Source of the DNA: Streptomyces sp. 150FB | GTDB lineage: Bacteria; Actinomycetota; Actinomycetes; Streptomycetales; Streptomycetaceae | Length of the DNA: 48,932 nucleotides | Direction of reading: 5' to 3' | NCBI RefSeq assembly: GCF_000818195.1 | Contig: NZ_JTHL01000001.1 | Span: forward strand, 8,700,494 to 8,749,425 | Notes under the pieces: generated by a model | What the model saw: only the letters and a program-made list of their open reading frames with translations | Told to the model about the DNA's origin: nothing | Databases searched by the model: none | Program-made: the position numbers and the translations under genes | Shown: piece after piece, positions 41,468-48,932 of the stretch | Position numbering within the stretch: the first letter of the stretch is position 1 | Layout: the number at the start of each line of letters is the position of its first letter

Positions 41468-42391
41468 TCACAGCACCGCGAGCGGGTTGGCGGGCGAACC
41501 TGTCCCGCCCTCGACGACCAGGGGCGACAGGACGAACATGAACTCGTACCTGGCCTCGGCAAGGCACGCGGCGGCGAGTTGCCGGAGTTCGCAGTTGTCC
41601 ACGACAGCCAGCCCGTACGCGAAGATCGCGCCGTGGACCGTCCAGGGAATCCCCCAGTCGTTCGGGGCGTGGTCGAGCATGTCCCAGGCGAGTGCCGCGC
41701 AGTCGTGGTCGCGCAGGAAGGCGAGACAGGAAGCGTGCAGCCCGGGTCGGCGGGGCTCGCCGAGTTCCGTGTGCTCGGTGCCCCAGGCGGGATGCTCACG
41801 GTCCCACCGATCGCGTCCTGAGTAGACGATCACCGCGTCCCCGGCTCCGACGGTGACTCCCTGGGCCTTCGCGATTTCGTCGAGCTCGTCGCCGTGGACC
41901 GGCCGGTCGTGTGTCACGTACGGCTCACCGCGGAAGGCCGGCACGTCGAGCAGCACCCCGCGGGTGACGATCCCGCGGCGCCAGTGCTCGATCGAACCCC
42001 ACCGGCTGCCGCGGGACGTGAACTCCACATCGGGGTCACGGCCCTGCCACATGCCCCGTTCGTCCCAGACGTGGCAGAGCGCGTCGACATGGGTGGACGC
42101 GACGCCGTGGTACTCGATTCCGTAGTAGTCGCCGGCGATGCCGCCCGAACCCCGGGGCGTCTTCGTCGTGTAGTGGGCGGCCGGGCGCGGATTGCCTGCC
42201 TGTGGGCGGGTCGGGAACGGCCGGCTCAACGAGACCGTGCGGCCCGTCCGCACCAGACGCGCCGCCTCGACACGCTTCCGGTCGGTGATCAGGTTGACGG
42301 CACCGATCTGGTCGTCATCGCCCCAGCGGCGCCAGTTGCTTCGCCCGTGCAGCAGATCCTGGACCGCGTCCAGGTCCCAGTCACTCGTCAC
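41468..42391 (-). CDS. cyclase-family metal-dependent hydrolase (kynurenine formamidase-like)
   Basis: A 307-residue protein of the cyclase/formamidase family. The metal signature HGVASTHVDALCH fits HxxxxTHxDxxxH, and family elements WGDDDQIGAVNLI, VIVYSGRDRW and LDHAPNDWGIPWTVHGAI are present. Family members hydrolyse amides or lactams such as N-formylkynurenine or isatin. GTG at 42391 with GAAGGG upstream is chosen. It is the last gene of the leftward four-gene operon, 23 bp after the cupin gene, and is convergent with gntR (11 bp gap). Confidence 0.82.
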   Translation of the reverse strand: MTSDWDLDAVQDLLHGRSNWRRWGDDDQIGAVNLITDRKRVEAARLVRTGRTVSLSRPFPTRPQAGNPRPAAHYTTKTPRGSGGIAGDYYGIEYHGVASTHVDALCHVWDERGMWQGRDPDVEFTSRGSRWGSIEHWRRGIVTRGVLLDVPAFRGEPYVTHDRPVHGDELDEIAKAQGVTVGAGDAVIVYSGRDRWDREHPAWGTEHTELGEPRRPGLHASCLAFLRDHDCAALAWDMLDHAPNDWGIPWTVHGAIFAYGLAVVDNCELRQLAAACLAEARYEFMFVLSPLVVEGGTGSPANPLAVL

Positions 42392-42414
42392 GTCATGCCC
42401 TTCTCCGCCAGTGG

Positions 42415-43149
42415 TCAGAACGCGGTCAACACGTTCCTGAAGTGTGTGACCTCGGGGAGCCCGGCGATGGAGCCGGCGATGAGCCGACGCCATTCCTGGA
42501 ATCGCGGGGAGTCCCGGAAGCCCGAGAGATGGTCGTCCACCGACTCCCAGCCCACGACGAGGCGGTACTCCAGCGGGTTCTCGTACGCCCGGTCCAGGAC
42601 GAGTGTGCGTGCCCCCCTTGTCTGCTGGAACAGCGTGGCCGCCGCCGCGACCGCGGCCTCGAACTCGGCCTCCTTTCCCGGCCGTACGGTGATGCGGGCG
42701 ACCTCGTACGCCACGGTCCCGGACTCCGCCGCCGAGCCCTGGTGCTCGGCGTCGATGCGGGAGTGCTCACGGGAGTCGACGAGGGTCCTGGTCGCCTCGA
42801 CGGAGGCGTAGGTCCAGAAGATCTTCATGGGCGCCGAGTCCGAGGCGTTCTCGAAATGGTGCGGGATGTTCGCCGGCACGAAGGTGGTGTCGAACACCCT
42901 CAGAGGTGTCCGCACTCCGTCGATGTCCACGACGGCGTCACCCTGGACGACGACCACCGATTCCGCCACGTTGTGGACATGGTGCCCGATCGCCGCACCG
43001 GGCTCGAAGCTCGTGATGCCGTTGAGGAACGCGGTCGCGCCCCGGGCGTTCGTCACCAGCGGCACCGTGCGCGCGCCGGAGCCGCGGTCCTTCGCCGGGA
43101 GGTCATCGGGGCGGAGGACCGACGGCCGCTGGTGGATCTCTGTGCTCAT
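42415..43149 (-). CDS. cupin domain fused to an antibiotic biosynthesis monooxygenase (ABM) domain
   Basis: A 244-residue two-domain protein. Residues about 35-115 form a cupin (GAAIGHHVHNVAESVVVVQGDAVVDIDGVRTPL and FVPANIPHHFENAS give the His/Glu metal pattern). Residues about 150-240 form a ferredoxin-like ABM domain (YEVARITVRPGKEAEFEAAVAAAATLF, LEYRLVVGWESVDDHLSGFR). Each fold binds small molecules; the combination may be a cofactor-free oxygenase or isomerase, which is uncertain. Its ATG overlaps the aldehyde dehydrogenase stop (ATGA). Confidence 0.78.
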   Translation of the reverse strand: MSTEIHQRPSVLRPDDLPAKDRGSGARTVPLVTNARGATAFLNGITSFEPGAAIGHHVHNVAESVVVVQGDAVVDIDGVRTPLRVFDTTFVPANIPHHFENASDSAPMKIFWTYASVEATRTLVDSREHSRIDAEHQGSAAESGTVAYEVARITVRPGKEAEFEAAVAAAATLFQQTRGARTLVLDRAYENPLEYRLVVGWESVDDHLSGFRDSPRFQEWRRLIAGSIAGLPEVTHFRNVLTAF

Positions 43150-44522
43150 GCCGTCACCGCCGGTCCGAACCAGACCGTCTTCACGTTGACGAACTCCCTT
43201 ATCCCGTAGCCGCCGAGCTCGCGGCCGTACCCCGACTTCTTGATCCCGCCGAACGGCAGGCGGGGGTCGGAGCCCACCTGGCCGTTGACGAAGACGGCGC
43301 CGGCGTCGATGAGGGGGACCAGTCGGCGGGCTTCGTCGAGATCCGACGTCCACAGCGCGGCGCCCAGCCCGAACTCGGTCCTGTTGGCCAGCTCGATCGC
43401 CTCCTCCGTGCCGCTGACCCTGGTCACGCTTGCCACCGGGCCGAACGTCTCCTCGGTGAACGCGGCCATCTCCGGGGTGACGTGGTCGATGACCGTGGGC
43501 GGATAGAAGAACCCCGGGCCTTCGACGGGCTTCCCGCCCAGCCGGAGGACCCCGCCCGCAGCCACGGTGCGCAGCACCTGGTCGTGCAGCACCTCGCGGA
43601 GATCGGCCCGTGCCAGCGGCCCGACGGCGGTGGCTTCGTCGAGCGGGTCGCCGACGACCAGCGCACCGGCCTTGGCCACGACGAGTTCCACGAACTCGTC
43701 CGCCACGCTCTCGTCCACGATGAAGCGTTTGGCGTTGACGCAGCTCTGCCCGACGGTGTTGAAGCGGGACCGGACCGCGACCGTGGAGGCCTCGTCCAGG
43801 TCGGCGTCAGCGAGGACGATGAGCGGATCCGAGCCGCCCAGTTCGAGGACGTGCTTCTTCAACTGGGCACCGGACTGCGCGGCCACGATCGCCCCCACCT
43901 GGGTGGAGCCGGTGAGGGTGACCGCCGCGACGCGGTCGTCGGCGATCAGGCCGGCCACCGCTTCGGTCTCCACCAGCACAGTGGCGCACAGACCTTCCGG
44001 CGCTCCCGCCCGCCGTACGATCTCCTCCAGCAGCGTCGCGCAGGCCGGCACGTTACTCGCGTGCTTGAGGATCGCTCCGTTTCCCGCGGCCAGGGCCGGG
44101 GCGAGAAAGCGGAAGAACTGCCAGAAGGGATAGTTCCACGGCATGATCGCGAGCAGGACGCCCAGGGGCTCGAAGACGACGGTGCTCTCCGTCGCACCGG
44201 AGGCGACCGGCTCAGCCGCGAGATAGCGCTCAGTGTGTTCGGCGTAGTGGTCGAGCGTCCATGCCGACTTCTCGATCTCGGCACGTGCCTCGGAGATCGG
44301 CTTGCCCATCTCTTGCGTGATCAACCGGGCGAACTCCTCCTGACCGGAACGGAGTTCGCGGGCGATCGCGCTCAGCAGCGGCAGCCGGCCCGCGATCGGT
44401 GTGGCGCGCCACCCCCGCTGCGCGGTGGCTGCGGCCGCCAGAGCGGCCTCGACCTCCGCGGGTGTGTGCGTGGCGTACTCGGCCACCCGGACCTCGGTCG
44501 CCGGGTTGAGGGACAGGGGCAT
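43146..44522 (-). CDS. NAD(P)-dependent (semi)aldehyde dehydrogenase, GabD-like
   Basis: A 458-residue aldehyde dehydrogenase of the succinate-semialdehyde type: IMPWNYPFWQFFRFLAPALAAGNGAILKHASNVP, catalytic Glu in HVLELGGSDP, catalytic Cys near residue 261 in GQSCVNAKRF, ETFGPVASVTRV, PFGGIKKSGYGRELG. It would oxidise an aldehyde formed in the pathway, for which the kinase-phospholyase fusion is an obvious source. Start ATG at 44522; the stop overlaps the cupin gene. Confidence 0.88.
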   Translation of the reverse strand: MPLSLNPATEVRVAEYATHTPAEVEAALAAAATAQRGWRATPIAGRLPLLSAIARELRSGQEEFARLITQEMGKPISEARAEIEKSAWTLDHYAEHTERYLAAEPVASGATESTVVFEPLGVLLAIMPWNYPFWQFFRFLAPALAAGNGAILKHASNVPACATLLEEIVRRAGAPEGLCATVLVETEAVAGLIADDRVAAVTLTGSTQVGAIVAAQSGAQLKKHVLELGGSDPLIVLADADLDEASTVAVRSRFNTVGQSCVNAKRFIVDESVADEFVELVVAKAGALVVGDPLDEATAVGPLARADLREVLHDQVLRTVAAGGVLRLGGKPVEGPGFFYPPTVIDHVTPEMAAFTEETFGPVASVTRVSGTEEAIELANRTEFGLGAALWTSDLDEARRLVPLIDAGAVFVNGQVGSDPRLPFGGIKKSGYGRELGGYGIREFVNVKTVWFGPAVTA

Positions 44523-44556
44523 GCGTGGTCCTTTCGACGGTGCTGGTCTCGGTGTT

Positions 44557-45645
44557 TCAGTTCTGGCCGGCGGTGATCCGGCTCTCGCCTCGCAGGCTCG
44601 CGACCACCCGTGCGGTGAACTCGGCGGTGCCGAGACTTCCGCCGAGGTCCCGCGTGCGGGTCGCTGGGTCGTCGAGCACCCGCTCCACGGCGGAGTCGAT
44701 GCCGGCTGCCGCCGCGATCATCGCGTCGTTCCCGTCGCGACGGCCCCGCCAGTCGAGCAGCATCGCCGCGGAGAGGATGAGCGACGTGGGATTGGCGACG
44801 TCCCGGCCCGCGATGTCGGGCGCGGACCCGTGCTGCGCCTGTGCGACAGCGATGTCGTGACCGACGTTGAGCGAGCCGCCGAGTCCGAGGCTGCCCGAGA
44901 GCTCGGCGGCCTCGTCGGAGAGGATGTCGCCGAACATGTTCGTGGTCACGATCACGTCGAACGCGTCAGGGCGCCGGATCAACGCGGCGGCGGTGGCGTC
45001 GACGATCAGCTCGTCGAGCTCGACGTCGGGAAACTCGGCGGCGACCTTGCGCACCTCGCGGAGGAAGAGCCCGTCCGACAACTTGAGGACGTTCGCCTTG
45101 TGCACCGCCGTGACCTTCCGGCGCCGGCCGCGCGCGATCTCGAACGCGGTGCGGGCCACCCGCTCGCAGCCCCGCGCGCTGATCTTCCGGATGCTGAACG
45201 CGTTGTCCGCGTCCGGCATGAACTCGCCGCTTCCCGCGTACATGTTGCGGTCGGAGTAGAAGCCCTCCGTGTTCTCGCGGACGAGGATGATGTCCATCGG
45301 CGCGCGCAGGTAGTGCAGGCCCTCCCTTGACCGGGACGGCCGGATGTTCGCGAACAGTTCGAAGCGCACGCGAAGCTCCGCGGAGGGATTGAACCCGCCC
45401 TGCGTGCGCGGCGGGTACTCGTAGTGCGACACAGGACCGAGGATCACCCCGTCGACCTCGGGGATCCGGTCGATCACTGCCTGGGGGAGCGTCGTGCCCT
45501 GCCGGGCGAGGGCGGCCAGGCCGATCTCGGTCGTTTCGAAGGCAAGGCCGAGTCGGAACGCCCCGTCAGCCGCTTCGAGTACCTCCATCGTCGGCGGGAC
45601 GATCTCCGGGCCGATCCCGTCTCCGGGCAGAACGAGAACTTTCAT
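44557..45645 (-). CDS. beta-decarboxylating dehydrogenase (isocitrate/isopropylmalate/homoisocitrate family)
   Basis: A 362-residue NAD(P)-dependent enzyme: VLPGDGIGPEIVPP, substrate Arg residues in SAELRVRFELFANIRPSR, VRENTEGFYSDRNMY, catalytic Lys in AVHKANVLKLSDGLF, and metal Asp residues in TTNMFGDILSDEAAELSGSLG. It oxidises and decarboxylates a 2-hydroxy-3-carboxy acid. The sequence is not a housekeeping isocitrate or isopropylmalate dehydrogenase; together with the aconitase paralogue it could process a citrate-like intermediate. It heads the leftward four-gene operon from a promoter at about 45750. Confidence 0.85.
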   Translation of the reverse strand: MKVLVLPGDGIGPEIVPPTMEVLEAADGAFRLGLAFETTEIGLAALARQGTTLPQAVIDRIPEVDGVILGPVSHYEYPPRTQGGFNPSAELRVRFELFANIRPSRSREGLHYLRAPMDIILVRENTEGFYSDRNMYAGSGEFMPDADNAFSIRKISARGCERVARTAFEIARGRRRKVTAVHKANVLKLSDGLFLREVRKVAAEFPDVELDELIVDATAAALIRRPDAFDVIVTTNMFGDILSDEAAELSGSLGLGGSLNVGHDIAVAQAQHGSAPDIAGRDVANPTSLILSAAMLLDWRGRRDGNDAMIAAAAGIDSAVERVLDDPATRTRDLGGSLGTAEFTARVVASLRGESRITAGQN

Positions 45646-46083
45646 GGCGACGGCACAGCCTCTTTCCGAGTCTTCGGTCCCGAGCGGTCGAGCGAAGGCC
45701 GGCGCTTGGCGGCGGGCTCAGACGGCAACGGGCGAACTGTTGGTATTTTGTAGGCTGCTAGTACCAGAATGTCAACCTCCTGTCGGCCGCTCCCGGGTGG
45801 GCGAAGCCGTCGTGAGAGGTGCGCCGTGACGGCTTCGTCGGCGGGGGAAGGGCCGGTGGCGGACGAGGCGGATCGGCCCCGGTGGTCGAACCCGCGCGTA
45901 TTCTCGGACCCGCCTCCGCCCGGGTCCGGGCGTGACGGAGCGGCGACATCCGCGCGGCGGCGGCTCGCTGATGGGAGACCACGCGCAGGGCGGCGTCCAC
46001 CGGAAGGCCTCAGCCGGATGAACCGCCCGTCGGGGCGGTGACAGTTCCGGCCGAGGCCGGTACGACAGCAAGGGAGACGTCTG
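45646..46083. other. divergent intergenic region between the dehydrogenase operon and the SGNH gene
   Basis: 438 bp without a supported gene. The left part holds the dehydrogenase operon promoter and weak operator. Near the right end a 7-bp-stem hairpin (ACCGCCC / GGGCGGT, 46022-46039) lies 45 bp before the SGNH gene. Confidence 0.5.
45747..45775 (-). promoter_or_regulatory. sigma-70-type promoter of the dehydrogenase operon with weak operator
   Basis: On the minus strand, TTGACA (45775-45770), a 17-base spacer and TACAAA (45752-45747) make a near-consensus promoter with a leader of about 95 bases. AGCCTACA (45756-45749) at the -10 box matches the core of the island palindrome (AGCCTATA) with one change, so a degenerate operator may overlap the promoter. 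Confidence 0.6.
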
Positions 46084-46626
46084 TTGAAGACCATCGTTCT
46101 GTTCGGCGACAGCATGCTGGGGCGATTCACGAAGAGCCGGATCGATCATCTGGAGGGTGAGACTGTGACGGGCGCGGTCGTCATCAACTGCGCGGCCGGC
46201 GGCTGGACCAGCCGCGACGGGGCGCGCCGGGCCGAGGCGGTTGCCAGGATCGCTCCTGACGTCGTTGTGCTCTCCTTCGGTGCGAACGACTGCGCTCCTG
46301 AGCGGCTCGTCGACCTCGACTCCTTCGGCGCGTACCTCCGCGCGATCGCCGGGGCCTTCCCGCGCGCCACCGTGCTCGGCTTCCTGCCGCCATCGGTCGT
46401 GGAGCAGGACGGCGTGGGGCCGAGGGGACGGACGAACGCGGTGCTGGCCTCGTACCGGGACGTGCTGCGCGACATCGTTTCCGCGGACCGCGCGGTGGAG
46501 ACCGATGCGGTACTGGCCCCGTTGGCGGCATCCGGCGTGCCGACGCACGTGGACGGCATCCACCTCACCGACGAGGCCTACCGGCTTGTGATCACGGCAC
46601 TCGCGGAACTCGTCAACGCCTCCTGA
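46084..46626 (+). CDS. SGNH/GDSL-family hydrolase
   Basis: A 180-residue esterase-fold protein with all SGNH blocks: Ser in LFGDSML, Gly in CAAGGW, Asn in FGANDC, and the Asp-His pair in HVDGIHLTDEAY. It lacks a signal peptide, so it acts inside the cell on an ester, N-acyl or similar group. TTG at 46084 with AGGGAG about nine bases upstream is the start. It lies before the ABC binding-protein gene, which has its own promoter. Confidence 0.85.
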   Translation: MKTIVLFGDSMLGRFTKSRIDHLEGETVTGAVVINCAAGGWTSRDGARRAEAVARIAPDVVVLSFGANDCAPERLVDLDSFGAYLRAIAGAFPRATVLGFLPPSVVEQDGVGPRGRTNAVLASYRDVLRDIVSADRAVETDAVLAPLAASGVPTHVDGIHLTDEAYRLVITALAELVNAS

Positions 46627-46689
46627 GCTGCGCGACACCGGTCAGTTCCGGGGCGGCGAACTCCCTCACGAAGACCGGACTTGAGGTCA

Positions 46690-46719
46690 TTGACTGGTCA
46701 ATTCCCTATAGCTTATAGT
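46690..46719 (+). promoter_or_regulatory. promoter overlapped by operator 6
   Basis: TTGACT (46690-46695), an 18-base spacer and TATAGT (46714-46719) form a strong sigma-70-type promoter. The palindrome TATAGCTTATA (46707-46717, ten of eleven matches) covers the spacer end and the -10 box. Binding there would directly repress the solute-binding protein gene, which starts about 40 bp downstream. Confidence 0.75.
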
Positions 46720-46765
46720 CACGCACCATCGTCGGTCGCTCATTCAGGCAGTCCAAAGGAGAACC

Positions 46766-47632
46766 ATGAACCGACTCACCACGCGACGAGGTGTCAGTGC
46801 GCTTGCCGTCGCCGCTGCTTTCAGCACCGCCGTCACGGCCTGCGGCAGCGACTCGGGTTCGGCCTCGGCTTCGAGCGGAGGCCCCGACTACGGGCTCGTC
46901 CAGCCGGGGACCATCACCGCCGCCATCACCGCCGGCGACTACCCCTTCGTGTCCCCCGACGCGAGCGGCAAGCCGGTAGGCATGCTCGTCGATCTCAACA
47001 ACGAGATCTCCAAGCGGATGGGTCTCAAGATCGTCTACAAGACGACCACGGTCCAGGCCGGTCTCCCCGCTCTGACCAGTGGCCAGTACGACATGATGTC
47101 GGTGGGTCTGGTCGCGACCGCGGAGCGCAGGAAGAGTGTCGCTTTCACCAAGCCGATATTCTGGGGACAGAACGTCGTCGTCGTGCCCGCGGACTCAAAG
47201 GCGAAGGCCCTCGGGGACTTCAAGGGCAAGCGCGTCGGGAGTGGCGCCAACAGCAATCAGGCCGACTTCGCCAAGAAGAACATGACGACCTCGGAGCTCG
47301 TGTCGGAGGCAACCGACAGCGCCGGCGTCAGCCAGTTGCTCGCCGGCAACGTCGATGCGATCGTCCTGGGCTCCACACACGTGGGCAAGATCCTCAAAGA
47401 GCACCCCGGCAAGCTGAAGGTGGCTGTGACCAGCCCTCAGGACGACCCGGGAGCCATGGCGGTGAGCAAGAAGCTGCCCAAGTTCCTTGCGGCCTACGAC
47501 AAGGAGCTGGCCACTCTCGCCAACAACGGAACGTTCCTGAAGCTGTACCAGAAGTACTTCCCGGACCTGCCGTACCCGAAGCAGATGTACAAGTACTGGC
47601 CCTCGATCCAGCAGCAGATCGAGAAGGGCTGA
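46766..47632 (+). CDS. polar amino acid ABC transporter substrate-binding lipoprotein
   Basis: A 288-residue family-3 (amino acid type) binding protein. Lipoprotein signal MNRLTTRRGVSALAVAAAF with lipobox VTAC; then GTITAAITAGDYPFVSPDASGKPVGMLVDLNNEISKRMGLK, DMMSVGLVATAERRKSVAFTKPIFW, and a C-terminal LKLYQKYFPDLPYPK region. It captures the transported amino acid-like solute for the permease and ATPase encoded at 38758-40319. GGAGAACC directly precedes the ATG. Confidence 0.92.
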   Translation: MNRLTTRRGVSALAVAAAFSTAVTACGSDSGSASASSGGPDYGLVQPGTITAAITAGDYPFVSPDASGKPVGMLVDLNNEISKRMGLKIVYKTTTVQAGLPALTSGQYDMMSVGLVATAERRKSVAFTKPIFWGQNVVVVPADSKAKALGDFKGKRVGSGANSNQADFAKKNMTTSELVSEATDSAGVSQLLAGNVDAIVLGSTHVGKILKEHPGKLKVAVTSPQDDPGAMAVSKKLPKFLAAYDKELATLANNGTFLKLYQKYFPDLPYPKQMYKYWPSIQQQIEKG

Positions 47633-48192
47633 TCCAGGCCCGCACATTCGGTCCCGACGACATGACGGCAGCGACTCCGCGACAAGCGTCCGCGAGCGGT
47701 CACCGCCGGGACTGCTCTCCTCCCGCACGAAGCTCCGCCGGGCTTCGTGGGGCGGACCCCTCGCATTCACACCTCCGCCGCGGCCGACAGCTCCCGCAGG
47801 GGACGCCGGGCGAACTCCGCACCGGAGCGGCGCCCCGGCCACCGAGGCAGGCCGCGCGGCGGGCGGCATCTGATCGCTGATCCCCCTCGTATCCCTCCCG
47901 TCGCATCGCGGACCCACCCGGTCGCGACGATGTCACGCGCTTCGTCCCGCCGCCGGGAGTGATGCGCCGGTACAGGGCAGGACCGGCAGACCCCGACGCC
48001 GCCCCGACATGGTGCTCGGCCACGGCGGCCACCACCTCGTACGCACCACCGGGCCATTCGCGCCGTGGCGTGCGGTGGCCGTGAGTATCGACCGCGGCCC
48101 CGGGCCGGCCGCAGTGGTCGCGCTCAGCGTGCACCCGACCTCCGCGCCGAATGCCCGTGCTCGGTCGTGCAAACCCAACGAACGGAGAACCA
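47633..48192. other. intergenic region before rocD
   Basis: 560 bp. No gene, island operator or strong hairpin was recognised; open frames on both strands look like wrong-frame reading. The absence of the TATAG palindrome suggests rocD is outside the island's regulon. Confidence 0.45.
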
Positions 48193-48932
48193 GTGTCGAC
48201 AACGGAGAGTGCCATCGCCTCGGCGGAGGCGCACAGTGCGCACAATTACCATCCGCTGCCCATTGTTGTGGCTTCGGCCGAGGGCGCGTGGATGACGGAT
48301 GTCGAGGGACGGCGCTTCCTCGACATGCTCGCCGGGTATTCGGCGCTCAACTTCGGCCATGGCAACAGGAGGCTCGTCGAGGCCGCGAAGGCGCAACTGG
48401 AGCGGGTGACGCTGACCTCGCGGGCGTTCCACCACGACCGGTTCGCGGAGTTCTGCGGGCAACTGGCCGAACTGTGCGGCATGGAGATGGTCCTGCCGAT
48501 GAACACCGGGGCCGAGGCGGTCGAGACGGCGGTGAAGACGGCACGCAAATGGGGCTATCGGGTCAAGGGTGTGCCGGACGGCATGGCCAAGATCGTGGTG
48601 GCGGGCAACAACTTCCACGGCCGTACGACCACGATCGTCAGCTTTTCGACGGACCCGGAGGCACGGGCCGACTACGGTCCCTACACCCCCGGGTTCGAGA
48701 TCGTCCCGTACGGGGATCTCACCGCGCTCGACGCGGCGGTGACCGAGAACACCGTGGCGGTGCTGCTCGAACCCATCCAGGGTGAGGCGGGCGTGCTGGT
48801 GCCGCCGGCCGGCTATCTGGCCGGCGTACGGGAGCTGACCCGCGCGCGCGACGTGCTCTTCATCGCCGACGAGATCCAGTCGGGTCTGGGGCGTACGGGC
48901 AGGACGTTCGCTTGCGAGCACGAGGGCGTGGT
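48193..48932 (+). CDS. rocD: ornithine aminotransferase (partial, runs off right edge)
   Basis: The first 246 residues of a class-III aminotransferase: [92 protein letters not shown] and [13 protein letters not shown] are diagnostic of ornithine-delta-aminotransferase, which converts ornithine and 2-oxoglutarate to glutamate semialdehyde and glutamate. [12 protein letters not shown] holds the PLP Asp; the PLP Lys lies beyond the window. GTG at 48193 has GGAG seven bases upstream. Confidence 0.93.
   Translation, partial: MSTTESAIASAEAHSAHNYHPLPIVVASAEGAWMTDVEGRRFLDMLAGYSALNFGHGNRRLVEAAKAQLERVTLTSRAFHHDRFAEFCGQLAELCGMEMVLPMNTGAEAVETAVKTARKWGYRVKGVPDGMAKIVVAGNNFHGRTTTIVSFSTDPEARADYGPYTPGFEIVPYGDLTALDAAVTENTVAVLLEPIQGEAGVLVPPAGYLAGVRELTRARDVLFIADEIQSGLGRTGRTFACEHEGV

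Noticed and set aside
32714..45645. Phosphonate or phosphinate antibiotic cluster, suggested by the aconitase and isocitrate-dehydrogenase paralogues
   Set aside because: No phosphoenolpyruvate mutase, phosphonopyruvate decarboxylase or citrate-synthase-like gene is present.
47700..48245. Minus-strand open frame between the binding protein and rocD
   Set aside because: Arg/Gly/Ala-dominated sequence running antisense into rocD; no conserved motif.

Overview
The window is chromosomal DNA from a high-GC actinomycete, almost certainly a Streptomyces. The evidence is the extreme GC bias at third codon positions, frequent GTG and TTG starts, stop/start overlaps of the ATGA and GTGA type, a gas vesicle cluster in the Streptomyces order O-A-F-G-Y-Z-J-L-S-K, an egtABCD ergothioneine operon without egtE, and a SARP-NB-ARC-TPR regulator of the AfsR type.

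Left part (1-15.9 kb): small housekeeping or stress genes (HAD phosphatase, dodecin, mycoredoxin) and an orphan sugar-type solute-binding lipoprotein. A complete gas vesicle operon follows (3.4-9.0 kb), then an Ala/Lys-rich protein that probably belongs to it. Next come a GNAT and a PlsC-like acyltransferase, overlapping by ATGA, that look like an OlsB/OlsA ornithine-lipid pair. The second overlaps by 106 bp, tail to tail, the convergent egtABCD operon.

Middle (16-28 kb): a Tat-exported GH106-type glycosidase, a solitary PemK/MazF-like protein, a small conserved protein, an aromatic-aldehyde-type dehydrogenase, a thioredoxin, a flavoprotein disulfide reductase-like protein, the large AfsR-like regulator, a small secreted peptide and a decayed IS110-family transposase fragment.

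Right part (28-47.6 kb): the most interesting region. It is a catabolic island that I infer to be one regulon. An 11-bp AT-rich palindrome, TATAG-S-CTATA, recurs as three exact and several degenerate copies in front of nearly every transcription unit: an EutB/EutC-like pair; a gamma-glutamyltransferase-family hydrolase; an operon of an aconitase paralogue, a metallo-beta-lactamase-fold hydrolase and a kinase/class-III PLP enzyme fusion; an ABC amino-acid permease and ATPase; a GntR/FCD regulator; an operon of a beta-decarboxylating dehydrogenase, an aldehyde dehydrogenase, a cupin-ABM protein and a cyclase-family hydrolase; and the ABC binding protein. At the binding-protein gene the palindrome lies over the -10 box of an excellent promoter. 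The GntR protein is the obvious candidate ligand-responsive repressor. The enzymes suggest import and breakdown of a hydroxylated amino acid or related amine: phosphorylation then phospho-elimination to an aldehyde, oxidation to an acid, and EutB/EutC-type dehydration and imine reduction. The substrate cannot be read from sequence. The right edge holds the 5' part of an ornithine aminotransferase gene (rocD).

No tRNA, rRNA, CRISPR array or replication origin was recognised. Coordinates and starts were worked out by eye. Family names rest on motif recognition, not on database searches.
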